NCBI GenBank assembly: GCA_024244665.1
Contig: JAAEOI010000231.1
Location: 1-24,344, forward strand
Source: Bacteroidota bacterium
Lineage (GTDB): Bacteria; Bacteroidota; Bacteroidia; Bacteroidales; GCA-2748055
Reading direction: 5' to 3'
DNA length: 24,344 bases
A program made the translations under genes and the position numbers. The notes below the pieces were generated by a model. It had not been told where the DNA came from. It ran no database searches and saw only the letters and a list, made by a program, of their open reading frames with translations. Numbering within the stretch: position 1 is the stretch's first letter; every line of letters starts with the position of its first letter. This document shows, piece after piece, positions 16,000-23,862 of this stretch.

Positions 16000-18900
16000 A
16001 TGGTTCATTCTAAAGCACTATGCTTATTCATCTTTGCCTTTATCCTTTTACCATTAAGCGGACAAGAAACAGACAGTAGTATCGTTAGTCGTTCACCGTA
16101 CGATGTATCCGACAGCCTCATGTTCGCCTGGGTTCCTGATGGTATGCACGATAGCATACCAGCCTATACCGGCAGCAGCATCTTCACGACCGATTATCAG
16201 CCGTCGGGAAGCTACTGGGATAAGGACTGTGACGAAGAGGATGTCTTCCTTGCAAGGTTGATCCACAAGGAAGCTGATTCGGTGCACTGGAACCTGGGAG
16301 TGGGCCGGGCCGGCATCATCTACTCCTTCATCGGGCCTTATGGCGAGGGTGTCCCGCCACAGGTACATGGTTCGGGTGATTTTAATCTTGCTCCATGGAT
16401 CGACGAGGTCTGGCAAATTGTTAGTGTGAATTCAAATCTTAACAATCACGACCGGATCCCTGCTCCTCCGGGCTCTACCCTGGCCACTACGGTCCGCAGC
16501 ATGCCCTATTTCATTCATGGCGCAGGTGCCTACAGGAATGATACCATGTTTGCACGACTTCCCGCACCCTTTTACAGCCCCTTTATGTCTTCCTGGTACA
16601 ACCCGCAGGAAAAAGCACTCTATACTACCAACTGGGGAACCCAGGCTCATATACCCAGCCTTCATAAATCCCAGTTGCTGTATACCTACAAATACAAGGA
16701 TCTGGGGAACGGGATCATGGAAAACACCATGGTCATTCAAAATTTTGGCGATGTTCATGTACATTACCACAACATGCCCTGGGGTGGCGTGAGGGCTTCC
16801 AACCTTCCACAGGTCTGGCTATCCAAACCGGACCATAGCCTGGAGAGATCTTACAAAACCTTTGGCGGAGAAAATCCCGGAATCTTATCCAGCCTGGACC
16901 TGACGGGTGGGTATATGATCTGGGCAGCTGAAGGAGACGATGAGGACCGGCCGGCCATGGCTCTTGTTTACGGATATGAAAAACACAAAGTGGAATATAA
17001 GAACAAATACAATATGTCCTTTAACCGCCTCCGCTGGGGATTGACGGGAAACGTGGATCGAAGCTATACGGTTTTTGTCCTCAACCCGAAGATCGATATC
17101 AAGCGCGGGAATTCTTTCTATTACAGGATCTATTACATTAACGGAACCTTCAGGGAGGTTCATGAGAAGGCAAAAAAAATAGCGGATGCCCCGGATTACG
17201 GTATGATCCATGCAGATCACGAGCAGGCACAAAGGACGGTCATAAAACCGGCCGATCATTTTTCTGCTTTGAAGGAGGACATTGAGCTTTTTGCCGAACC
17301 GGTTCCCAATAATATCCCGCTCTTTCTCATGGAAAACACAAAGACAGGAATACGCTACATTTCCCCCGATCTTTACCATGATGTACCCACCCAGCCCTTT
17401 GTCAATCCTTATGATCCTTCAGATCCCAAATACGAAACCTACCAGAACAGGATCGTCTACAGGCAGTATGACGGCACCATCAAATACATCCGATTACTGG
17501 GTTATGGCGTTAGCTCCAGGGACCATACCCCGAACATTCGCTACAGGCTGTTGGATTCCATGGTCCTGGATCCCACTCGGATTGTCATCCCGGAGTCTTA
17601 TAAGAATAAGGTATGGATTCCTGCGGGAGCCTGTGACAGTTGTTCGGTGGGCCTGGATCCGGAACCTTTACCGTCCGGCGCCGAGCTCTATTCTGATTTC
17701 GGAGAGAACCGGATCTATGAAGCACAGGATCTGACGAACCTGGAGTACACCCACAATGTGGTGAATCCTGCTAAATCCGATGTGAATCCCAGTCACCTGT
17801 GCGGAAAAGTATCCAGACTTTCCGGGGAACAATCCAGGTTTTTTTTTGAAGTCCCGGGTAGTATTGAGCTGACCGGGGCCGGCACATTCCGCATAAGGGT
17901 GTATTATGAATCAGATGCACCCATTCCAGATCCCTGTAATGTGGGTATCATCCTTAAAAACAAGGGGGATGAAAGCACTCAGATGAAACAAGTGCAGAAT
18001 GTAAGTGTGGCCAATGAGTGGGTGGAATACAGATTTAATTTCCATCACAATTTCCCTCCCGACGATTATAACCAGGTCTGGATATATTTCTCATCGCCCG
18101 ACAATGAGAACCAGGCTGTCGGCCAGACCTTCTATATTGATGAGTTGACCGGTCCGGTCGTTAATATCCCGGAAATAGAGTACCAGGTAACTTTTCGACT
18201 GACGGACAAACTTAGCAATGAAGAGCTTCGTGATGCCTCTCTGACCATCGGACAGCAGCTTGAGCTTACAGATGCTGCCGGAGAAGCAGCATTTTCCCTT
18301 TCTGAGGGAACTTACACCTACAGTGCCAGGCATCCCGATTTTGCCGGGATAGATTCTTCCCTGCAACTCAGGAAGGACACAGTGGTGCAACTGGCACTGA
18401 AACCGCTTAAAAAGCATGTCAGGTTCTCTATTTATTCAGACAACATGGAGAAGGTGCTGTCGGGCGTTTCTGTTAAGCTGGGAGAAACCGAGTTACTCTC
18501 AGGATTAAACGGATCGGCCATCTTCGATGTATGGAAGGGAAGCTATGCCTACACCCTAAGTCACCCCGACTATTTCACCCTTGGCTCTACAATCGAAGTG
18601 AGTGGTGACACCACTGTGCTTATCATCCTGCTTGCCAGCAAGGCCACACTTAAGTTCAGGGTATACTCACAGGATAAGCCTCTTAATATGGCCACCTTAC
18701 AGCTAAACAACGATTCGCTCAACACCAGTCAGACAGGCATCGCACTTTTCCAGGATCTCCCGAGGTTCGAGGAGTATGACTGGTCTGTTTCGAAGAAGGG
18801 CTATGAAAGTGTGACGGGCTTAGTGAAGCTGGAAAATGATACCACTGTTAATGTAAGCATGAATCTTTTAAGCCATGCGGCTTTCCCAGGATTGGACGGG

Positions 18901-19128
18901 CTCAGGCTCTATCCCAATCCGGCCAGTACCAGATTATTCATTGAATCGCCAGTAAGAATCAACCGGGTCGAACTCTGTGATCTGCGAGCTGCCGTTTTAT
19001 ACAATACGGACACAAATGTCAAAAACCTGGAGTTGGATATTTCAGTATTTCCAGCCGGTATTTATGTCGCACATATATACCGGGATGGCCTCAGTACGCT
19101 TAGCCTGAAAGTTGTGAAATCAAAATAA
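16000..19128 (+). CDS. Large T9SS-exported protein of unknown function, with a CBM-like domain and three repeated modules
   Basis: The protein is 1042 residues. A signal peptide (1-21, ending LSG before QE) is followed by a region of about 520 residues that I do not recognise. It is rich in Trp, Tyr and His (SGSYWDKDC, YNPQEKALYTTNWGTQAH, HVHYHNMPWGGVR), as in large beta-sandwich carbohydrate-active enzymes. A Cys pair (GACDSCSVGLDPE, about 543-555) links to a jelly-roll region (about 560-722) resembling a carbohydrate-binding module, ending QTFYIDEL. Three tandem modules of about 78 residues follow at 728-805, 807-882 and 884-960, similar to those in the sulfatase at 13299-15719. A T9SS sorting domain starts at YPNP (971). 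It ends the plus-strand operon, so a lyase, hydrolase or surface glycan-binding role on the same substrate is plausible but unproven. Confidence 0.85.
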   Translation: MVHSKALCLFIFAFILLPLSGQETDSSIVSRSPYDVSDSLMFAWVPDGMHDSIPAYTGSSIFTTDYQPSGSYWDKDCDEEDVFLARLIHKEADSVHWNLGVGRAGIIYSFIGPYGEGVPPQVHGSGDFNLAPWIDEVWQIVSVNSNLNNHDRIPAPPGSTLATTVRSMPYFIHGAGAYRNDTMFARLPAPFYSPFMSSWYNPQEKALYTTNWGTQAHIPSLHKSQLLYTYKYKDLGNGIMENTMVIQNFGDVHVHYHNMPWGGVRASNLPQVWLSKPDHSLERSYKTFGGENPGILSSLDLTGGYMIWAAEGDDEDRPAMALVYGYEKHKVEYKNKYNMSFNRLRWGLTGNVDRSYTVFVLNPKIDIKRGNSFYYRIYYINGTFREVHEKAKKIADAPDYGMIHADHEQAQRTVIKPADHFSALKEDIELFAEPVPNNIPLFLMENTKTGIRYISPDLYHDVPTQPFVNPYDPSDPKYETYQNRIVYRQYDGTIKYIRLLGYGVSSRDHTPNIRYRLLDSMVLDPTRIVIPESYKNKVWIPAGACDSCSVGLDPEPLPSGAELYSDFGENRIYEAQDLTNLEYTHNVVNPAKSDVNPSHLCGKVSRLSGEQSRFFFEVPGSIELTGAGTFRIRVYYESDAPIPDPCNVGIILKNKGDESTQMKQVQNVSVANEWVEYRFNFHHNFPPDDYNQVWIYFSSPDNENQAVGQTFYIDELTGPVVNIPEIEYQVTFRLTDKLSNEELRDASLTIGQQLELTDAAGEAAFSLSEGTYTYSARHPDFAGIDSSLQLRKDTVVQLALKPLKKHVRFSIYSDNMEKVLSGVSVKLGETELLSGLNGSAIFDVWKGSYAYTLSHPDYFTLGSTIEVSGDTTVLIILLASKATLKFRVYSQDKPLNMATLQLNNDSLNTSQTGIALFQDLPRFEEYDWSVSKKGYESVTGLVKLENDTTVNVSMNLLSHAAFPGLDGLRLYPNPASTRLFIESPVRINRVELCDLRAAVLYNTDTNVKNLELDISVFPAGIYVAHIYRDGLSTLSLKVVKSK

Positions 19129-19374
19129 TTATTTAGAACGAATAATCTGTATGAGCTTAAGGACATGTAGTTGAAATAAATATTACACCAATCTCTAGGC
19201 TTAATTAACCAAATATCTTCAGAATAATATGAGATCATCTGGAAACAATCCCGGTATTTAGGGACCAGGTACTTCCCGAATTTCATAATGAGAAATTTAG
19301 TTGTAAACTCATAATTTCTAAATTCCTTTCCAGGAGCTATCCTTGCAGTGAAATGTACACTGGCCTTCTGATCA
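19129..19374. other. AT-rich spacer between convergent genes
   Basis: These 246 bases separate the stops of two genes read toward each other. The only local structure I see is a weak inverted repeat, AATTTC at 19279-19284 and GAAATT at 19292-19297 around a seven-base loop; AGAAATT at 19291-19297 can also pair with AATTTCT at 19313-19319. Without a GC-rich stem or U-run, these are not convincing terminators. A minus-strand frame is open across the spacer but shows no family pattern. Confidence 0.4.
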
Positions 19375-21318
19375 TCAGTAAGACCGGGGTACCGTTTCTC
19401 CATGCCAGGGGAAGGCGAGGGTGGGCTGGTTGACATACCGCTCAGCATTTATCTCCAGTTCAGCGCCGGCACCCGGAGCAAGCCGGACCGTAAAGCTTCT
19501 GGAGTCAACCCTATATTCTTCACCGTTTACCTTCACCCATTCACACTGATGTTCACCGTAGGCTCCGGTTTGAAGGATCACAGTCCGGGCTTCAATCTGG
19601 TTAATATTAACCAGGCTGAGCCGGGTGATCTCTCCGTCTATTCCTGTCACCAGACCGGCAACATCCTCAGGAATGCCTGCACGCCGGTTTTCAGGGTCGA
19701 AATACCTTACCCGGCAATGCAAATTCCATATCATACCGCCAAGGTTCCCACCCATCATCAGGTTAACAAGGTTATGTATGGTGGCGGGATCGAACTCCAG
19801 GGGCCAGAAAGCCAGCCTGGTATCCGGCGTTGTATAATCATTGCGCATATCGCGGACCTGGTTCCGGATACGCAGGAGGTCTGAGCGCAAAGCCTGTTCG
19901 GGGTAAGCAGGATTGTCCCCTTCCAGGAACTGTATCCAGCTGTGGTCCTCAATCTTCTCCTTATCCTGGGGATCATTGGACCAGAGATACAGGTCCACCA
20001 GGCGGGAAACCAGCGATCCGTCCAGGGGTTTCCAGTTATACCAGCCTTCCACACCCATGCCCTCGGGTATGTACAACATGCTGTCCTTAATCTCGAAAAC
20101 ATTTTGTTTTTGCGGCTTATCCCGGTCTATGTGCATCCCGAAAGATCTTGGTATCATCTCCCTCCCGTGGATGGTTTTTTTATGCTCAAACAGGTTATCC
20201 ATCTGCCGGCGGGCTGCCTCAATGTAAAGCTGGTCACCCGTTACCATCAGCCCGTTGGCCATGCCCGGCCACAGGCCCAGGAATATCCTGTTTTCGTGAT
20301 GGATGCTTTTCCTCCAGTTGAAGTAGGAGAAATTCCAGCCGTAGGTTCCCCGGTACCATTTACCATCCAGAATATCCCCGATCTTGCCGTCCAGCCCCAC
20401 ATTGCTTGGGAAATTCCCGCCGTTATCAGCAGCCCTCTGTATCCATGCAGAGGCATATTCTATGAGCCAGTCCCTGTACTTATCCTCATGTTCCAGCATG
20501 TATGCATTCATTGCAAGCTGGGTGGTGACCAGGTTAAAGGGATGGTCGCCACGTGTACTCTGTGGGAAATAGTAAAAATGATGCACGATTCCTGCATATT
20601 CCTCCTCGTAGCGCATCATCCTGGTTTTGCCACCCAGGTTATACAGCATATGAAACCTGCCCTCGGTGGGATCACCGGCCCAGTCATAGACATTCCCATC
20701 ACGAAGGAGGGGACCCATGCTGCCATTCCAGAAACTCCGGATGATCCTGTGTTCCGGATCATAGTTCAGAGCATCGGGATCCTCATTCAGGTAAAAACCG
20801 GCAAAGCGACGGTAGCGCTGCTGCATTGTTATATCAGTGGGATCCGACAGGCCCTGGTAAATAAATCCCTGCATCCCCTCACCCTGGTGTTTCCAGTCAG
20901 CATGAGGGTTGAATTCCTTGTAATAGCATCCGACCCGGGCCACATCTGTGCAGTCCGTGGTTACCGCAGTGTATTGCTGAAGGTGTCCTTCATGTCCAAA
21001 CTTATAAAGTGACAGAACTGTATCTTTTGCCCCGAGCATATGCAGCATGGGCCACCTTCTGAAGCATTCCATGGCATCGTCCGCCCCGTCAAGCATGCCC
21101 CAGCGCGGAACATGCAGGAGATATCCTTTTTCATCCAGGTAGGTTTTGGAAAACTCCACAACTGCCTGTGAATTGGCTTTTAGGACCTCTCTCTGCAACA
21201 AGGCCCATTCAGGGGGGGCAACCGGATTTGTGATGTTTATGAAATCCTGTGTCCAGGCTGTCCCTCCAAAGACCAGATGGATCAATATGGCAGCAAGCAC
21301 TCTATTAGATGTTTTCAT
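19375..21318 (-). CDS. Secreted protein of unknown function, possible (alpha/alpha)-barrel carbohydrate enzyme
   Basis: The protein is 647 residues with a clear signal peptide (1-23, ending TAWT before QD). I do not recognise the family. The body alternates predicted helices with Trp/Tyr/Asp/His-rich loops, as in (alpha/alpha)6-barrel glycoside hydrolases and lyases. Examples are RWGMLDGADDAMECFRRWP near 72-90, YKFGHEGHLQQYTAVTTDCTD, GGNFPSNVGLDGKIGDILDG, YGWNFSYFNWRKSIHHENR and GVEGWYNWKPLDGSLVSRL. The final 90 residues look like a beta-sandwich (ITRLSLVNINQIEARTVIL, then VKVNGEEYRV and an acidic-polar end). Acidic residues in the loops could be catalytic, but none can be assigned. It stands alone on this strand, convergent with the T9SS protein gene, next to decayed sulfatase and glycosidase fragments. 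A role in the same glycan pathway is inferred from context only. Confidence 0.85.
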   Translation of the reverse strand: MKTSNRVLAAILIHLVFGGTAWTQDFINITNPVAPPEWALLQREVLKANSQAVVEFSKTYLDEKGYLLHVPRWGMLDGADDAMECFRRWPMLHMLGAKDTVLSLYKFGHEGHLQQYTAVTTDCTDVARVGCYYKEFNPHADWKHQGEGMQGFIYQGLSDPTDITMQQRYRRFAGFYLNEDPDALNYDPEHRIIRSFWNGSMGPLLRDGNVYDWAGDPTEGRFHMLYNLGGKTRMMRYEEEYAGIVHHFYYFPQSTRGDHPFNLVTTQLAMNAYMLEHEDKYRDWLIEYASAWIQRAADNGGNFPSNVGLDGKIGDILDGKWYRGTYGWNFSYFNWRKSIHHENRIFLGLWPGMANGLMVTGDQLYIEAARRQMDNLFEHKKTIHGREMIPRSFGMHIDRDKPQKQNVFEIKDSMLYIPEGMGVEGWYNWKPLDGSLVSRLVDLYLWSNDPQDKEKIEDHSWIQFLEGDNPAYPEQALRSDLLRIRNQVRDMRNDYTTPDTRLAFWPLEFDPATIHNLVNLMMGGNLGGMIWNLHCRVRYFDPENRRAGIPEDVAGLVTGIDGEITRLSLVNINQIEARTVILQTGAYGEHQCEWVKVNGEEYRVDSRSFTVRLAPGAGAELEINAERYVNQPTLAFPWHGETVPRSY

Positions 21319-21467
21319 GTTTCTAAGTTTTGAGATCTAAAATTTAATGGATAACACACCGATATCAAAGCCGGTGATCATTCTAAGCAATAAAAGCGAT
21401 GATTTAAGCAAGCTATTTATGTTAACAGAGCATACCTTTATTTCTGTTCAACTAAAAATCAGATGCT

Positions 21468-21923
21468 ATGAGAGGAATACGGATATTCAGCCTGATAGCC
21501 GTTCTGTTCATTGGCTTTTCTATTGTTGTTTCAGGAGCTCCCCGCAAGGACTCTCCTCCCAAGATCATTTTTGTTTTTGTCGATGACAAGGGATTCAGGG
21601 ACCTGGGTTCTGGCAAGTCTTCCCCTCTTGTGCATAATTACGGGATCGATGTGGTTAAAATCCACAACGGACCTGTGGTTGATGATAATGAATATTGCTA
21701 CAAAGGAGTGGACTTGTATAAAGCTATTTTGGGATCGGAGATGGAAAGGCGCAAACCCATCATGTGGCAGTACCGTTTCGTGGGTAATCCTCTGCAGTTG
21801 CGATATGGAGAAAAAGTAATAAGCACAAAAACCAAAGTGGGCCAGGAGTTAATATTCGATGGTGAGGATTTTGCATCAGATTCTGTAAGTTTCAGCTCAA
21901 GGCAAGTTTCAGGTAGAGGATGA
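21468..21923 (+). pseudogene. Collapsed S1 sulfatase relic (N- and C-terminal pieces joined)
   Basis: The frame begins with a signal peptide (MRGIRIFSLIAVLFIGFSIV) and a degenerate sulfatase start, KIIFVFVDDKGFRDLG. The modification motif and the whole catalytic core are missing. Around 21706-21780 the same frame reads VDLYKAILGSEMERRKPIMW then QYRF, which matches the late sulfatase segment where the enzyme name-giving domain closes (usually D-x-x-P-x-L followed by KPIxWxY). I infer a large internal deletion joining the two ends in frame. The piece between (about 21630-21705) matches nothing I know. The frame then overruns into the next relic and stops at 21921-21923. Confidence 0.65.
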
Positions 21924-22245
21924 GGGATATACCTGGACAGAGCAGGGCATGGCTCTTGGGACTGGTGAAGATGGAGTTTTTGACAGTCACGCCGTGTTCA
22001 CACCCAATATCCTGGCTTATGAGGGCAAGTACTATCTCTATTATACCGGCGTCAAACCGACTCCCGGTAATCCTGACAAAGAGTTCGAAGGCAACTCGAC
22101 CACCGATATCACGGCCATTGGTCTTGCCGTGGCTGACAGTCCGGATGGACCTTATGATAAACACGGGGATCCCTTACTTGATAAAAGCCATGAGGTTCTT
22201 ATCTGGAGTCAGGATGGCGGAGTGGCATCGCTGGCAGCAGTGTAG
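21889..22245 (+). pseudogene. Relic of a GH117/GH43-like beta-propeller glycosidase
   Basis: In a different frame from the sulfatase relic, codons opened by a TAA at 21886 read GKFQVEDEGYTWTEQGMALG, then FDSHAVFTPNILAYEGKYYL with YYTGVKPTPGNP, NSTTDITAIGLAVADSPDGP and HEVLIWSQDGGVASLAAV, ending at a TAG. The blocks 'VFTPNILAYEGKYYLYYTG' and 'AIGLAVADSPDGP' are typical of five-bladed propeller glycosidases of the GH43/GH117 type. The protein lacks a start with signal peptide and jumps from an early blade to what looks like a late HEVLIW segment. It is therefore truncated at both ends and internally deleted. GH117 enzymes act on red-algal agar-type oligosaccharides; whether the ancestor did so here is unknown. 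Confidence 0.65.
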
Positions 22246-22268
22246 GTGTACTAAACTGGCTAAGGGAT

Positions 22269-23567
22269 TTATTCACTCAAAGCATATTCGACTGAATACA
22301 ATGGCAGGTTAGTCATCCACGATTCCTCTTTGTAATCTTTCATTGAAAAGCGCAAAGCAGTTTGAGGTTTGTATTTTTCACAGAAAAACCTGAAGCTTCT
22401 TGCCTTTACATTGACTTCAGCTTTCACCTCAATGGGAATGATCCTACCTTCCCTCTGAACAATAAAATCCACCTCGGTGGTACTCCGCTCGTTGGTCCAG
22501 TAAGCGATTTTCTGGGAATCAGAAGCATTGAGTTGCTGGAAAATAAATTGCTCGGTCAAAGCTCCTTTGTATTGAAGGAACAGATCATTTCCCTGTATCA
22601 TGGTTTCAAGTGGCAAATCACACATGGCTGATAAAAGTCCCACGTCAACCATGTAGAGCTTAAAGATCGACAATTCCTCAAAAGCATTCAGAGGTAATTC
22701 AGGTTTGCTAACCCGACAGGCTTTGTAAATCAGTCCTGCATCTACAAGCCATTGAATCGCCAGTTCAAAATCCTTTGCCCTGGCACCAGGTTTCAAGCTT
22801 CCGTAAATAAACTTTTTGTTTTCTTTAGCCAATTGTGCCGCCAAACTTTGCCATACCAACCTGATCCGGGGCAAGACATTGCTCGGAGCATGTTTTGAAA
22901 AATCTGCTTCATATGCAATCAAAATGCTCTTCTGGATACTCCTCACCCGTTTCCAATCCCTGTTATGAGAATAGGCATATACTACTTCGGGCATGCCACC
23001 CACATAATAATAGGTTTTCAAATATTCTGTGAGCTTTGATCTGAAAAAGGATATACTGGACCAATCCTTTCTTTTAAGTAATTCAATAAGCTCCTTTTCT
23101 CCCTTCGCTAATAAAAACTCGGAAAATGTCATAGGATTAAGATCCAGGAAGTCGACTTTACCTACCGGGAATGAAGATTTCTTGGGCATACTGATACCCA
23201 AAAGGGAGCCTGCTGCTATGACATGGATCCCCGGTGCCTTCTCAAAGAAATACTTCAACGAGGTAATCCCTCTTTCTGCCACCTGTATCTCATCGAGGAT
23301 AATCAGGGTATTTCCCGGATAAACGGTTTCACTCGTGTAAATCTCCAGAACACTAATTATCCGTTCCAGGTCAAAATCCTCAATGAAAAGCGATTGCAAT
23401 TGAGTATCATCCTCAAAATTCACATACAACGAATTTTTATACCTGGTCCTGGCAAATTCTTTCAGCAACCATGTTTTACCAACCTGTCTCGCACCCCTTA
23501 CAATCAAAGGCTTTCGCCCGTCGGTCTCCTTCCAGTCCTTCAACCGTTTATAAGCCTCTCTGTACAT
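22269..23567 (-). CDS. AAA family ATPase with DUF4143 and nuclease-like C-terminus
   Basis: The protein is 432 residues. Residues 1-130 form an AAA_14-type P-loop domain with Walker A G25-ARQV-GKT32 and Walker B TLIILDEIQ (D92, E93), followed by a sensor-like VIAAGSLLG. The C-terminal half matches DUF4143, with a PD-(D/E)xK-like motif at E365-V-D367 then E380-V-K382. Such proteins are common and often multicopy in Bacteroidota and archaea. Their cellular role is poorly defined; nucleic-acid or defence-related functions have been suggested from the domains. It is unrelated to glycan breakdown and is flanked by decayed genes, which fits a mobile or lineage-specific accessory gene. The ATG at 23567 lies inside the promoter-proximal copy of a three-copy repeat, suggesting self-regulation (inference). 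Confidence 0.92.
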   Translation of the reverse strand: MYREAYKRLKDWKETDGRKPLIVRGARQVGKTWLLKEFARTRYKNSLYVNFEDDTQLQSLFIEDFDLERIISVLEIYTSETVYPGNTLIILDEIQVAERGITSLKYFFEKAPGIHVIAAGSLLGISMPKKSSFPVGKVDFLDLNPMTFSEFLLAKGEKELIELLKRKDWSSISFFRSKLTEYLKTYYYVGGMPEVVYAYSHNRDWKRVRSIQKSILIAYEADFSKHAPSNVLPRIRLVWQSLAAQLAKENKKFIYGSLKPGARAKDFELAIQWLVDAGLIYKACRVSKPELPLNAFEELSIFKLYMVDVGLLSAMCDLPLETMIQGNDLFLQYKGALTEQFIFQQLNASDSQKIAYWTNERSTTEVDFIVQREGRIIPIEVKAEVNVKARSFRFFCEKYKPQTALRFSMKDYKEESWMTNLPLYSVEYALSE

Positions 23568-23647
23568 TTTTATCGCGATATTTATGTATCAATACTACGT
23601 TTTTATCGCGATATATTCAAATTCAAACAACATTTTTATCGAATTAT
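23564..23647 (-). repeat. Three 18-bp direct repeats at 33-bp spacing over the ATPase start
   Basis: On the plus strand the copies are ACATTTTTATCGCGATAT (23564-23581), ACGTTTTTATCGCGATAT (23597-23614) and ACATTTTTATCGAATTAT (23630-23647). They begin exactly 33 bases apart, about three helical turns. The first two contain the palindrome TATCGCGATA; the one farthest from the gene is degenerate. On the coding (minus) strand each copy ends in AAAAA(T/C)GT, and the copy nearest the gene includes the ATG of the ATPase. This arrangement suggests binding sites stacked on one face of the helix, or copies of the translation-start segment. No sites of this type were seen elsewhere in the window. Confidence 0.85.
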
Positions 23648-23862
23648 CAGGGTTTTATGATGATCAGCAGGTTGGTACTGTTCAGTTCGGAAGAAATAAC
23701 TTACAAATACACATGAATTAGATTGCAAGTTAGCATAGGTAAAACAGACCATGACGGATCGTAGGAAGCATACAGGTCTACTGCTTACAAATAGAAGATT
23801 CAAATAAGGAAAAGGGAGTTATGAGCAACTGCCCTGGCTATTATTCGCCTATTTTTATTCGT
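23648..23862. other. Spacer with no recognisable gene
   Basis: Apart from the ATPase upstream repeats, I see nothing convincing between the repeat array and the beta-helix pseudogene. A purine-rich stretch AAGGAAAAGGGAG near 23806-23818 precedes an ATG at 23821, which opens a 19-codon frame in the same phase as the ATG at 23863 and stops at the same TAA (23878). It might be the ribosome site and start of the pseudogene's ancestor. Confidence 0.4.

Noticed and set aside
19279..19319. AT-only inverted repeats considered as a terminator
   Set aside because: The stems are six or seven A/T-rich pairs without a U-run, too weak to call a terminator.
19062..19448. 128-codon minus-strand frame across the convergent spacer
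   Set aside because: It overlaps both flanking genes out of frame, and its middle matches no family pattern. I considered a small gene from an internal ATG but found no support.
19942..21012. 356-codon open frame on the plus strand
   Set aside because: It is antisense to the 647-residue secreted protein, has no signal or family motif, and mirrors the codon pattern of the real gene.
21319..21467. TACCTTTA near 21430 as a Bacteroidota -7 promoter element
   Set aside because: It differs from TAnnTTTG at the last base, and no TTTG at the expected upstream distance was evident.
23564..23647. The 18-bp repeats considered as a CRISPR array
   Set aside because: There are only three copies with 15-base spacers and no cas genes; the palindrome and overlap with a start codon fit an operator better.
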